From the NCBI RefSeq assembly GCF_018388465.1, contig NZ_CP074404.1, forward strand, positions 1,240,001 to 1,304,000: a stretch of 64,000 nt of DNA, read 5' to 3'. Below, piece by piece: positions 29,950-38,411 of this stretch. The notes under the pieces were generated by a model. It was not told where the DNA came from, searched no databases, and saw nothing but the letters and a program-made list of their open reading frames with translations. Origin of the DNA: Cellulomonas fengjieae (GTDB taxonomy: Bacteria > Actinomycetota > Actinomycetes > Actinomycetales > Cellulomonadaceae). The position numbers and the translations under genes are program-made. The stretch's first letter is position 1. Every line of letters starts with the position of its first letter.

Positions 29950-30561
29950 GTGAGCACGCCCGACCGTCCCGTCGTCGACTTCTGGTTCGACCCCGCGTGT
30001 CCCTGGGCGTGGATGACGTCGCGCTGGATGGACGAGGTGAGCGCGATCCGGGACGTCGAGGTCCGCTGGCACGTGATGAGCCTCGCGGTGCTCAACGAGG
30101 GCCGCGACCTGCCGGAGAGCTACCGCGCGGCGATGGACGCGGCGTGGGGTCCGGTGCGCGTCATCATCGCCGCCGCCCGCGACCACGGCGACAAGGTCAT
30201 CAAGCCGCTGTACGACGCCATGGGCAGCCGCCGCCACCCCGGCGGCCGCACCGACACCGACGCGATCATCGCGGAGTCGCTGGCCGAGGTGGGCCTGTCC
30301 GCCGACCTGGCCGAGGTCGCGGGCACCGACGAGGTCGACGACCTCCTGCGCGAGTCGCACCGGGCGGGGATCAGCCTGGTCGGCGAGGACGTGGGCACCC
30401 CCGTCGTGGCGATCGACGGCGTCGGCTTCTTCGGCCCGGTCATCACCCCGGCCCCCACGGGTGACGCCGCGGGTCGGCTCTTCGACGGGCTGGTCCTCAT
30501 GACGAGCGTGCCGGGCTTCTACGAGCTCAAGCGGACGCGGACGGCCGGCCCGTCGTTCTGA
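29950..30561 (+). CDS. DsbA-fold mycothiol-dependent nitroreductase homologue
   Basis: 203 aa, closely resembling mycobacterial Rv2466c over its whole length: VDFWFDPACPWAWMTSRWM, WHVMSLAVLNEGRDLPE, AWGPVRVIIAA, GEDVGTPVVAIDGVGFFGPV and the C-terminal FELKRTRT-type ending. In the active-site motif the first Cys (C17) is kept but the second is Ala (CPWA instead of CPWC), so it has a single catalytic thiol. GTG 29950 has TGGAGG upstream. It probably reduces nitro or disulfide substrates with mycothiol. Confidence 0.82.
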   Translation: MSTPDRPVVDFWFDPACPWAWMTSRWMDEVSAIRDVEVRWHVMSLAVLNEGRDLPESYRAAMDAAWGPVRVIIAAARDHGDKVIKPLYDAMGSRRHPGGRTDTDAIIAESLAEVGLSADLAEVAGTDEVDDLLRESHRAGISLVGEDVGTPVVAIDGVGFFGPVITPAPTGDAAGRLFDGLVLMTSVPGFYELKRTRTAGPSF

Positions 30562-30670
30562 GGGTCACAGGGACGCGGGTGGATCGCCCGGTTCGTCTCA
30601 TGTGATCCTGGTCGCCGACTGCGCCCGGACCGGGCGGACGGCTGACCCCCACGGGGACGAACGGAGCAGT

Positions 30671-31201
30671 ATGACCTCGGCACGCAACGTCCGGCTCTTC
30701 GTCATCATCGACGTGGTGCTGGTGGTGCTCCTCGCCGTCCTCGCGGTCGTCTTCTTCAGCGGCGGCGACGGGGCCGAGGGCGCGGGCGACGAGGCGAGCG
30801 CCACCGCCAGCGCGTCGAGCCGGCCGTCGTCGACCGCGTCCGCCACCTCCACCGAGCCCGTCGAGTTCGCGTCGCCCACCGGCAACATCGCGTGCACCAT
30901 GTCGGTGGACGGTGTCACCTGCACCATCGCGAGCTACACCTACGCCCCGCCGGTCGTGGACGGGTGCTCCGACCTGACCGGCCACGTCCTGGCGCTGAAC
31001 GCCGACGGCGTCGCGTTCGAGTGCGTGAGCGGACCGCCGCCCGCGGTCGCGGGCGACGACGTCCCGGTGCTGCAGTACGGCGAGACGACCAGCGTCGGGG
31101 ACTACACCTGCCGCAGCGCGACCGACGGCGTCCAGTGCACCGACGCGTCCGACGTGGGCTTCCGGCTGGCGCGCGCCTCCTGGGCCGAGCTCCCCGCCTG
31201 A
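30671..31201 (+). CDS. Membrane-anchored extracytoplasmic protein, function unknown
   Basis: 176 aa. One N-terminal transmembrane anchor (VRLFVIIDVVLVVLLAVLAVVFF), a Ser/Thr/Ala-rich linker, then a small domain starting at FASPTGNIACTMSVDG with six Cys that could form three disulfides. The SPTGNIAC block resembles DUF6636-like secreted actinobacterial proteins. ATG 30671 has GGAG upstream; an in-frame start at 30602 has no supporting signal. No function can be assigned. Confidence 0.65.
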   Translation: MTSARNVRLFVIIDVVLVVLLAVLAVVFFSGGDGAEGAGDEASATASASSRPSSTASATSTEPVEFASPTGNIACTMSVDGVTCTIASYTYAPPVVDGCSDLTGHVLALNADGVAFECVSGPPPAVAGDDVPVLQYGETTSVGDYTCRSATDGVQCTDASDVGFRLARASWAELPA

Positions 31202-31231
31202 GCGGGGCCCCGGGCCCAGGAGGCGCGTGCG

Positions 31232-33220
31232 TCACCAGATCCGGACGCGGTCCTCGGGGGCGAGGTACAGGGCGTCACCCGGCTGCACGTCGTACGCCGC
31301 GTAGAACTCGTCCACGTTGCGGACCACGCCGTTGCAGCGGAACTCGTTCGGCGAGTGCGGGTCGGTCGCGATCCGGCGGATCATCTCCTCGTCGCGGCCC
31401 TTCGACCGCCACACCTGGGCCCAGCCGAGCAGCATGCGCTGCGCGCCGGTCAGCCCGTCGACCACCGGTGCCTCGTCGAGGGGGGTGCCGAGCGCGATCC
31501 GGTAGGCCGTGAACGCGATCGACAGCCCGCCCAGGTCACCGATGTTCTCCCCGACCGTCAGCTCCCCGTTCACGTGGTGCGAGCCGCCCAGCTGCACGGG
31601 GGAGAACTGCGAGTACTGGTCGATCAGGGCCTTGGTCCGCGTCTCGAACTCGGCGCGGTCGTCCGGCGTCCACCAGTCCTCCAGGCGCCCCTCGCCGTCG
31701 TACTTCGACCCCTGGTCGTCGAATCCGTGGCCGATCTCGTGCCCGATCACGGCACCGATGCCGCCGTAGTTGACGGCGTCGTCGGCGTCCGCGTCGAAGA
31801 ACGGCGGCTGCAGGATCGCGGCGGGGAAGACGATCTCGTTCATCCCCGGGTTGTAGTAGGCGTTCACCGTCTGGGGCGTCATGAACCACTCGTCGCGGTC
31901 GATCGGCTTGCCGATCTTGGCCAGCTCGTGGTCCTGCTCGAACGCGTAGGCCCGCCGCACGTTGCCCAGCAGGTCGTCCGCGGACACCTCGAGCGCCGAG
32001 TAGTCCCGCCACCGGACCGGGTAGCCGATCTTCGGGGTGAACGCCTCGAGCTTGGCCAGCGCCTTGGCGCGCGTCTGCTCGCCCATCCAGTCCAGCTGCG
32101 AGATGGACTCCCGGTACGCGGCGACGATGTTGGTGACCAGCTCCTCCATCCGCGCCTTGTGCGCGGGCGGGAAGTGCCGGTCCACGTAGACCTTGCCGAC
32201 GGCCTCGCCGAGCACGCCCTGCACCAGGGACACCCCGCGCTTCCACCGGTCACGCAGCTCCTGCGCCCCGGTCAGCGTGCGGCCGTAGAAGTCGAAGTTC
32301 GCCTCGACCAGCTCGTCGGTCAGGTACGGCGCCCGGTCGGAGATCACGTGGTATGTCAGCCAGGCCTGCCAGTCCTCGAGCGGCTCGGAGGCCCAGAGGG
32401 TGGCGAACGCCTCCGCGAACGTCGGCTCGCGCACGATCAGCTGGTCGAACGAGCCGGCGGGGGCGCCCATCGCCAGCACCCAGGAGTGCCAGTCGAAGCC
32501 GGGGGCCCGCTCGGCCAGCTCCGCGAGCGTCAGCGCGTTGTACGTCAGGTCCGCGTCCCGGTCCTTGACCACGTCCCAGTGCCCGGCGGCGAGCTTGGTC
32601 TCCAGGGCGACGACGCGCCCCGCCAGCTCGTCGGCCCGAGCGTCGTCGGAGGCCACCCCGCCGAGGGTCAGCATGCGCGCCACGTGCGGGCGGTAGGCGG
32701 CCAGCACGGCCGCGTACTGCTCGTCACGGTAGTAGGCCTCGTCCGGCAGGCCCAGGCCGCCCTGCGCGAGGTGGACCACGTAGCGGGTGGGCTCCTTGGC
32801 GTCGTTGTCCACGAAGAACCCGACCGCGCCGCCGGCGCCCGTGCGCTGCAGCGCGCCGAGCGCCCCCGTGAGCTCGGCCTGCGTCGTCGCAGCCTGCACG
32901 AGCGAGAGGTCGGTGCGCAGCGGGGCGGTGCCGGCCAGCGCGACGGCCGCGGTGTCCATGAACGACGCGTAGACGGCGCCGACCTTGGCCTCGACCGGGT
33001 CCGCGGACCCACCGGCGGCGACGTTGGCGCCCGCATCGGTGATGATGTCGCGGACCTGCTCCTCCGCCTTGTCGTGCAGGGCGCGGAAGGAGCCGTCCAT
33101 CGCGCGGTCCGCCGGGATCTCGTGCGAGGCGATCCAACGCCCGTTGACGTAGGCGTACAGGTCGTCCTGGGGGCGGATGTCGGGGTCGAGGGCGGTGAGG
33201 TCGATGCCACTTCGCGTCAT
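31232..33220 (-). CDS. M13-family metallopeptidase (neprilysin/PepO-like)
   Basis: 662 aa zinc endopeptidase without a signal peptide, so cytoplasmic. Zinc site GHEIGHGFDDQGSKYDG with the third ligand in GENIGDLGGLSIA, substrate-binding NAYYNPGMNEIVFPAAILQPPFF, and the family C-terminus CNGVVRNVDEFYAAYDVQPGD ending in Trp. ATG 33220 is six bases after a perfect TAGGCT (33227-33232 on this strand), so the GTG two codons upstream, which would precede +1, is rejected. Confidence 0.93.
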   Translation of the reverse strand: MTRSGIDLTALDPDIRPQDDLYAYVNGRWIASHEIPADRAMDGSFRALHDKAEEQVRDIITDAGANVAAGGSADPVEAKVGAVYASFMDTAAVALAGTAPLRTDLSLVQAATTQAELTGALGALQRTGAGGAVGFFVDNDAKEPTRYVVHLAQGGLGLPDEAYYRDEQYAAVLAAYRPHVARMLTLGGVASDDARADELAGRVVALETKLAAGHWDVVKDRDADLTYNALTLAELAERAPGFDWHSWVLAMGAPAGSFDQLIVREPTFAEAFATLWASEPLEDWQAWLTYHVISDRAPYLTDELVEANFDFYGRTLTGAQELRDRWKRGVSLVQGVLGEAVGKVYVDRHFPPAHKARMEELVTNIVAAYRESISQLDWMGEQTRAKALAKLEAFTPKIGYPVRWRDYSALEVSADDLLGNVRRAYAFEQDHELAKIGKPIDRDEWFMTPQTVNAYYNPGMNEIVFPAAILQPPFFDADADDAVNYGGIGAVIGHEIGHGFDDQGSKYDGEGRLEDWWTPDDRAEFETRTKALIDQYSQFSPVQLGGSHHVNGELTVGENIGDLGGLSIAFTAYRIALGTPLDEAPVVDGLTGAQRMLLGWAQVWRSKGRDEEMIRRIATDPHSPNEFRCNGVVRNVDEFYAAYDVQPGDALYLAPEDRVRIW

Positions 33221-33226
33221 GGGCAC

Positions 33227-33232
33227 AGCCTA
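33227..33232 (-). promoter_or_regulatory. -10 box of leaderless M13 peptidase promoter
   Basis: TAGGCT on the minus strand, six bases before ATG 33220. Confidence 0.55.
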
Positions 33233-33328
33233 CGGACGGCTGCGTGGCGCAGGGCGACCCTTATGCGCAGGGCGGATCGGTCAGGCTCGCGCCCGGCGCC
33301 GCCGGTGAGGTGCGGCAGGATGTTCCCC

Positions 33329-33778
33329 ATGCGCATCCACGTCGCCTCCGACCATGCCGGCTACGAGCTCAAGGTCGCGCTCGTCGAGCACCTGCGCGCC
33401 GCAGGGCACGACGTCGTGGACCACGGAGCCGACACCTACGACGCGCTCGACGACTACCCGCCGTTCTGCTTCGCGACGGGTGAGGCGGTCGTCGCCGACC
33501 CGGGGTCGCTCGGGGTCGTCATCGGCGGGTCGGGCAACGGCGAGCAGATCGCGGCCAACAAGGTCATCGGCGTGCGTGCCGCCCTCGCGTGGAACCTCGC
33601 GACCGCGCAGCTGGGCCGCCAGCACAACGACGCGAACGTCGTCGCCATCGGCGCCCGGCAGCACTCGGTCGACGAGGCGCTGGAGCTGGTGGACGCGTTC
33701 GTGGCCGAGCCGTTCAGCCACGACCCGCGCCACCAGCGCCGGATCGACCTCCTCGCGGCCTACGAAGCGGCCCGCTGA
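33329..33778 (+). CDS. rpiB: Ribose-5-phosphate isomerase B
   Basis: 149 aa LacAB_rpiB enzyme interconverting ribulose-5-phosphate and ribose-5-phosphate in the pentose phosphate pathway. Landmarks: ASDHAGYELK at the N-terminus, GGSGNGEQIAANKVIGVRAAL for phosphate binding, and QHNDANVVAIGARQ. As in other actinobacterial members a Glu (GNGEQ) occupies the position of the catalytic Cys found in the E. coli enzyme. ATG 33329 is seven bases after CAGGAT. Confidence 0.93.
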   Translation: MRIHVASDHAGYELKVALVEHLRAAGHDVVDHGADTYDALDDYPPFCFATGEAVVADPGSLGVVIGGSGNGEQIAANKVIGVRAALAWNLATAQLGRQHNDANVVAIGARQHSVDEALELVDAFVAEPFSHDPRHQRRIDLLAAYEAAR

Positions 33779-33799
33779 GCGTCTCCGGACAGCCCGGCG

Positions 33800-35068
33800 T
33801 CACCACACATAGGTGCACACGGGCGCCACGGGCCAGCCGAAGGCGACCGCCGCGGCGTGCAGCGCACCGGGCGTCTGCTCGGTGACCAGCCCCGCGCGCC
33901 CCTGCGCGACGAGCGAGCGGCCGCCCAGGTAGGCGGCGCCGAGCTCGCGGACGTCGAGCCGCAGGTCGGCCTCGTCCTCGGTCCGGCTCACCTCGGCGGG
34001 GTAGGTGCCGTCGTCCAGGCGGTCACCGGTGGTCAGGCGCCACCGCCCGGCGTTCGCGGGCAGTCGGGCATCGGTGACGTCGAGCACCACGTCGACCGGT
34101 GCCGCGTACCGGCGGCCGGCGAGCGCGACGGGCAGGTCGAGCAACCGGACCCAGACGTTGTCGCTCACCCTCGGTGTGACCGCGCGGGCGTCGACCAGCA
34201 GGTGCAGGAGGGCGTCGTCGACCGGGAGCATCGGGCTCTCGATGGTGGCCATGAGGTCCAGGTCCAGCAGGAACGACCAGAGGCGGTGCGTCGCGGCGGC
34301 GTCGACGGCGGCCGCCTCGCGCACCTTGACCGTGCCGGCGGGTCCGGTCTCGGACCAGTTCTCCTTGCGCCGGAACAGCGCGTACCCACGGACGGCGCCC
34401 GCCGGGTCGTGCACGGTCGCGATGCGCAGCGGCTCGCCGCCCTCGCGCCACGCCGGCGGGTCGACGAGCATGCGGATCCGCCACGCCTCCGAGTCCCGGG
34501 TGGTCCAGCCCGGGCGACCGGCGCCGGCCGCCCGGTGGAGGGTGTCGACGAGCTCGCTGTGCTGCGCGACGTCCACCGTCGCGAGCCTGATCGTGAGGTC
34601 GGCGCTGCCGGGCGTGTCCCGGAGCGCGGCGCCACGTGCGATCTTCACCCGGACGTCGTCCGCCGCCGACCCGTACCCGTACCGTCCGTAGATCGCGTGC
34701 TCGGCCGCGAACAGCGCGGAGATCGGCTCACCACGGTCGAGCGACCGGGCGAAGTGGGAGTCGATCATCGCGGTCAGCAGGCCGCGTCGCCGCTCGTCCG
34801 GCCGGGCACCCACCCAGGTCAGGCCGGAGCAGGCGATCGTCCCGCCGGGCACGGGCATCGTGTGGGCGTAGGAGGCGTGCACCGCCGCGAGCCGGCCCTC
34901 CGGGTCCTCGACCGCCTGCGTGCGGTCCCAGGTGAAGGTGATCGGCACCAGGGCGTCGGTCTCCGCGTTCGAGTCGAAGGCGAAGGCGAGGCGGTCGACC
35001 TCGAGGAACTCGTCCTTGCGGCTCTCCGGCACGTCGACGAGGCGGTATCCATCGGGAAGAGGGCTCAT
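33800..35068 (-). CDS. Eis-like GNAT acetyltransferase
   Basis: 422 aa with the Eis layout: N-terminal GNAT domain (SGLTWVGARPDERRRGLLTAMIDSH, acetyl-CoA-binding VGARPDERRRG), a second GNAT-like region, and a C-terminal sterol-carrier-like domain. The C-terminal carboxyl group is close to the last residue Trp, similar to Eis proteins, where it acts in catalysis. Eis enzymes acetylate aminoglycosides or other amines at several positions. ATG 35068 is used; ATG 35077 is an equally possible start. Confidence 0.78.
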   Translation of the reverse strand: MSPLPDGYRLVDVPESRKDEFLEVDRLAFAFDSNAETDALVPITFTWDRTQAVEDPEGRLAAVHASYAHTMPVPGGTIACSGLTWVGARPDERRRGLLTAMIDSHFARSLDRGEPISALFAAEHAIYGRYGYGSAADDVRVKIARGAALRDTPGSADLTIRLATVDVAQHSELVDTLHRAAGAGRPGWTTRDSEAWRIRMLVDPPAWREGGEPLRIATVHDPAGAVRGYALFRRKENWSETGPAGTVKVREAAAVDAAATHRLWSFLLDLDLMATIESPMLPVDDALLHLLVDARAVTPRVSDNVWVRLLDLPVALAGRRYAAPVDVVLDVTDARLPANAGRWRLTTGDRLDDGTYPAEVSRTEDEADLRLDVRELGAAYLGGRSLVAQGRAGLVTEQTPGALHAAAVAFGWPVAPVCTYVW

Positions 35069-35155
35069 GACCGCCATCGTCCGCCATCCGAGCCGGTCCG
35101 GGCACCCCCTTATGTGCGCGGCGGCGCGGGATACCTCGTGCCGATGACCTGCGGA

Positions 35156-35161
35156 TACGCT
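35156..35161 (+). promoter_or_regulatory. -10 box of leaderless SpoIIE-phosphatase promoter
   Basis: TACGCT followed by six bases and GTG 35168. Confidence 0.5.
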
Positions 35162-35167
35162 CGCGCC

Positions 35168-36259
35168 GTGGAAAGAGCCAGAGCGGGTTCGGCGCGTGTT
35201 CCGCTGACGCGCGCCTCGGCCGCGCTGCGCCGGTGGAGCCAGCGGTCCCAGGTCACGCTCACGGCCGTGCTCCTGCTCGTCGCGGGACTCCTCACGGTGG
35301 GCATCGCGGCGGACCCGGACTGGGTCCCTCCCGCGACGTTCCTGCTGCTCGAGGTCGTGGCCGTCTTCCTGCTGCGGCTGCGCCCCCTGGCCGTCCTGGG
35401 CGGCACCGTCCTGGTCTGCGCGTGGGGCCTGTGGTGGTGGGGCGCGGAGTCGATCACCCCCGGGTTCCTCGCTGTCCTCACCCTGTCCGTGGTGGCGATC
35501 GGCGTGTTCGCACGCGAACGGCAGCGGCTCGGCCTGCGGGGGGCACCCGGCGACCGGATGCTCGTCGACCTGCGCGACCGGCTGGCCGCCCACGGGCGGG
35601 TCCCACCGCTGCCCGCGGGCTGGCGGGTGGACAGCGAGATCCGGTCGGCGCACGCCGAGGGCTTCTCCGGCGACTTCATGGTGGCCGGTACGCGAGCCGG
35701 CGGCACCACGCTCGAGATCGTGCTGGTCGACGTGTCCGGCAAGGGGATGGGCGCCGGCGTCCGCTCGCTGCAGCTCTCGGGCGCGTTCGGTGGCCTGCTG
35801 GGGGCGCTGCCGCGCGAGGAGTTCCTCGGCGCCGCGAACGGGTACCTGCTCGCCCAGGCGTGGGCCGAGGGGTTCGCGACGGCGATCCACGTGGTCGTCG
35901 ACCTGAGGACCGGGGACTTCACGGTGTCGTCGGCAGGGCACCCGCCGGCGATGCAGCTGCACGCCGGGTCCGGCCGGATGGAGCTGCTCGACACGGTCGG
36001 CGCCCCGGCTCTCGGCGTGGTCGCCGACCTGCGGTGCGCCGCGCTGACCGGTCGCCTCGACCAGGGCGACGTCCTGCTCCTCTACACGGACGGCCTCATC
36101 GAGGCGCGAGGGGGAGACCTGGAGCAGGGCATCGACCGGCTCATGGGCGCGGCGGACCGGGTCCTGGCACCCGGGCGCGGGTCCGCGGCGGCGGTGCTGG
36201 CGGGCGTGCGTGCCGGCGACGACGACGACCGGGCGGTCGTGCTGATCCAGCGGGCGTGA
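35168..36259 (+). CDS. Membrane PP2C-type phosphatase (SpoIIE/RsbU family)
   Basis: 363 aa. Three to four hydrophobic segments in the first 120 residues, then a SpoIIE catalytic domain with Mg/Mn-binding residues in EGFSGDFMVAG, VDVSGKGMGAGVRS, SSAGHPPAMQL and LLYTDGLIEARGG. Such enzymes dephosphorylate anti-anti-sigma proteins in partner-switching stress pathways; no partner gene is adjacent. GTG 35168 lies six bases after TACGCT. It converges on the ATL gene with 4 bp between stops. Confidence 0.87.
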   Translation: MERARAGSARVPLTRASAALRRWSQRSQVTLTAVLLLVAGLLTVGIAADPDWVPPATFLLLEVVAVFLLRLRPLAVLGGTVLVCAWGLWWWGAESITPGFLAVLTLSVVAIGVFARERQRLGLRGAPGDRMLVDLRDRLAAHGRVPPLPAGWRVDSEIRSAHAEGFSGDFMVAGTRAGGTTLEIVLVDVSGKGMGAGVRSLQLSGAFGGLLGALPREEFLGAANGYLLAQAWAEGFATAIHVVVDLRTGDFTVSSAGHPPAMQLHAGSGRMELLDTVGAPALGVVADLRCAALTGRLDQGDVLLLYTDGLIEARGGDLEQGIDRLMGAADRVLAPGRGSAAAVLAGVRAGDDDDRAVVLIQRA

Positions 36260-36263
36260 CGCG

Positions 36264-36593
36264 TCAGTCGTCGGGGAACCAGATCGCGCGGCGCAGCGCG
36301 ACGCGCGTCCCGTCGGCCGTCAGCGGGGTGCCCTCGTCGGCGAGCAGCGCCACCGCACGCGTGACGTGACGCGCGGGCGGGCTGCCCGCGGCGTTGACGA
36401 CGCGCCACCACGGCACCCCGGACCCGGCGCGGCTCATCACCTGGCCCACCTGACGCGGACCGCCCCGGCGCACCCCGTCGCGCTGCTCCAGCAGGTCTCC
36501 GACGACCTCCGCGACGGTGCCGTAGGTCATCGCGCGGCCCGGCGGGATGGCGGCCACGAGGTCGAGGACGGCCTCCGCGTAGTCGTCGTCCAC
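36264..36593 (-). CDS. Alkyltransferase-like (ATL) DNA repair protein
   Basis: 109 aa, MGMT DNA-binding domain only. The cysteine acceptor motif PCHR is replaced by PWWR (GVPWWRVVNAAG), so it cannot dealkylate DNA itself. ATL proteins bind O6-alkylguanine and hand it to nucleotide excision repair. The Arg-finger block RQVGQVMSRAG and the Tyr of MTYGTVAEVVG are kept. Start is GTG 36593, four bases after the upstream stop, making it the last gene of the sulfur operon by position. Confidence 0.82.
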   Translation of the reverse strand: MDDDYAEAVLDLVAAIPPGRAMTYGTVAEVVGDLLEQRDGVRRGGPRQVGQVMSRAGSGVPWWRVVNAAGSPPARHVTRAVALLADEGTPLTADGTRVALRRAIWFPDD

Positions 36594-36597
36594 GGGC

Positions 36598-37083
36598 TCA
36601 GCCCAGGGCGCGCTTGGAGCTGATGACGCCCGTGTCGAAGCCTCCCAGGTGCAGGCCGCCGTGGAACCGGGCGTGCTCGATCTTCACGCAGCGGTCCATC
36701 ACCACGGTCAGCCCGCCGGCCTCGCCGTGCCGGGCGACGTCCTCGTGCCACGACCCGAGCTGCAGCCACAGCGCCTTCGCGCCGACGGCCAGGGTCTCGT
36801 CCAGCACGGTCGGCAGGTCGTCGTGGCGTCGGAACACGTCGACCAGGTCGGGTACCACCGGCAGCGACTCGAGAGACGGGTACACCGGCCGGCCGAGGAT
36901 CTCGTCGGCCCGAGGGTTGACGAAGTACACGTCGTACGGGGAGCTGGACAGCAGGTAGGTGGCGACGAAGTAGCTGGCCCGCGCGGGGTTGTTCGAGGCC
37001 CCGACGATCGCGATCGACTTCGTGCCGTGCAGCAGCGCGAGTCGCTCCGGGGCGCTCGGTCCCTGCCAGGTGCGCGCGCTCAT
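36598..37083 (-). CDS. CoA-binding domain protein (YccU-type)
   Basis: 161 aa Rossmann-like CoA-binding protein: KSIAIVGASNNPARASYFVATYLL at 22-45, VYFVNPRADEILGRPVYPSL, and ALWLQLGSWHEDVARHGEAGGLTVVMDRC. Family members bind CoA or acyl-CoA; the physiological role is not known. ATG overlaps the metY stop by 4 bp, so it is co-translated with the sulfhydrylase. Confidence 0.85.
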   Translation of the reverse strand: MSARTWQGPSAPERLALLHGTKSIAIVGASNNPARASYFVATYLLSSSPYDVYFVNPRADEILGRPVYPSLESLPVVPDLVDVFRRHDDLPTVLDETLAVGAKALWLQLGSWHEDVARHGEAGGLTVVMDRCVKIEHARFHGGLHLGGFDTGVISSKRALG

Positions 37084-38411
37084 GCGGCGACCCCCGTCCG
37101 GGTGCGGCCGGTGGCCGCGGTCAGCGCCTGGTCGAGGTCCCAGAGGATGTCCTCGCCGTCCTCGATGCCCACGCTGATCCGCACCAGGTCGGCGGCCACG
37201 CCGGCCGCCTCCAGCTGCTCGGTGCTCAGCTGCTGGTGGGTGGTGGACCCGGGGTGGATGACGAGCGTGCGCGCGTCGCCCACGTTGGCCAGGTGGCTGG
37301 CCAGCTGCAGGTTCTCGATGAAGGACTGGCCGATCGCCCGGCCGTCCTGCGCGTCCGTCGCCCGCAGACCGAACGCGAACACGGCGCCGGGACCGAGCGG
37401 CAGGTAGTGCTTCGCGCGCTCGTGGTGCGGGTGGCTGGGCAGCCCGGCCCAGTTGACGTAGGAGACCCGGGGGTCGGCCTCGAGCCACTCCGCGACCAGC
37501 CGCGCGTTGGCGACGTGCGCGTCGAGGCGCTGGGGGAGCGTCTCCACGCCCTGGAGCAGGTTGAACGCGGACTGCGGCGAGAGCGCGGGCCCGATGTCCC
37601 GCAGCTGCTCCGAGCGGAGCTTGGTCAGGAAGCCGTACTCGCCGAAGTTCTCCCACCACCGCACGCCGCCGTAGGAGGCCACGGGCTCGGTCATCTGCGG
37701 GAACCGACCGCTGCCCCAGTCGAACCGGCCGGACTCCACGACGACGCCGCCCAACGTGGTGCCGTGCCCGCCCAGGAACTTGGTGACGGAGTGGATGACG
37801 ATGTCCGCGCCGTGCTCGATCGGGCGCACCAGGTACGGCGTGGCCAGCGTCGCGTCGACCACCAGGGGGACCCCGGCGGCGTGCGCGACCTCGGCCAGCC
37901 CGGCCAGGTCCGCGATCTCGCCCGACGGGTTGGCGATGACCTCCACGTAGAGCGCCTTGGTCTCCGGCCGGATCGCCGCGGCGTAGTCGGCGGGGTCGGT
38001 GCCCGGCACGAACGTGGTCTCGACGCCGAACCGGCGCAGCGTCACGTCGAGCGCGGTGACGGTCCCGCCGTACAGCTGGGCGGACGCGACGAGGTGGTCC
38101 CCGGCACCGACGAGCGCGGCGAACGTGATGAACTCCGCCGACATGCCCGACGCCGTCGCGACGGCACCGATGCCGCCCTCGAGCGAGGCGATCCGCTCCT
38201 CCAGGGCCGCGACCGTGGGGTTGCCGATGCGCGAGTAGATGTTGCCGTACTTCTGCAGCGCGAACAGGTTGGCGGCGTCGGCGGTGTCCTGGAACACGAA
38301 CGACGTCGTCTGGTAGATCGGCACCGCGCGGGCACCCGTGGTCGCGTCGGGGATCCCGCCGGCGTGCAGCGCCCGCGTGCGGAAGCCGAACCGGTGGTCG
38401 GGGTTGGTCAT
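37080..38411 (-). CDS. metY: O-acetylhomoserine sulfhydrylase
   Basis: 443 aa PLP enzyme of the Cys/Met metabolism family. It forms homocysteine from O-acetylhomoserine and sulfide. Landmarks: IYQTTSFVFQDTADAANLFALQKYGNIYSR with the phosphate-binding YSRIGNPT, PLP Lys in IHSVTKFLGGHGT, and the long MetY-type insertion with MTEPVASYGG. The length (over 430) fits MetY rather than cystathionine gamma-synthase. Overlaps both the preceding acs and the following CoA-binding gene by 4 bp. Confidence 0.92.
   Translation of the reverse strand: MTNPDHRFGFRTRALHAGGIPDATTGARAVPIYQTTSFVFQDTADAANLFALQKYGNIYSRIGNPTVAALEERIASLEGGIGAVATASGMSAEFITFAALVGAGDHLVASAQLYGGTVTALDVTLRRFGVETTFVPGTDPADYAAAIRPETKALYVEVIANPSGEIADLAGLAEVAHAAGVPLVVDATLATPYLVRPIEHGADIVIHSVTKFLGGHGTTLGGVVVESGRFDWGSGRFPQMTEPVASYGGVRWWENFGEYGFLTKLRSEQLRDIGPALSPQSAFNLLQGVETLPQRLDAHVANARLVAEWLEADPRVSYVNWAGLPSHPHHERAKHYLPLGPGAVFAFGLRATDAQDGRAIGQSFIENLQLASHLANVGDARTLVIHPGSTTHQQLSTEQLEAAGVAADLVRISVGIEDGEDILWDLDQALTAATGRTRTGVAA

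Noticed and set aside
37080..38411. Cystathionine gamma-synthase instead of MetY
   Set aside because: Length over 430 residues and the MetY-type insertion before the C-terminal domain fit O-acetylhomoserine sulfhydrylase better.
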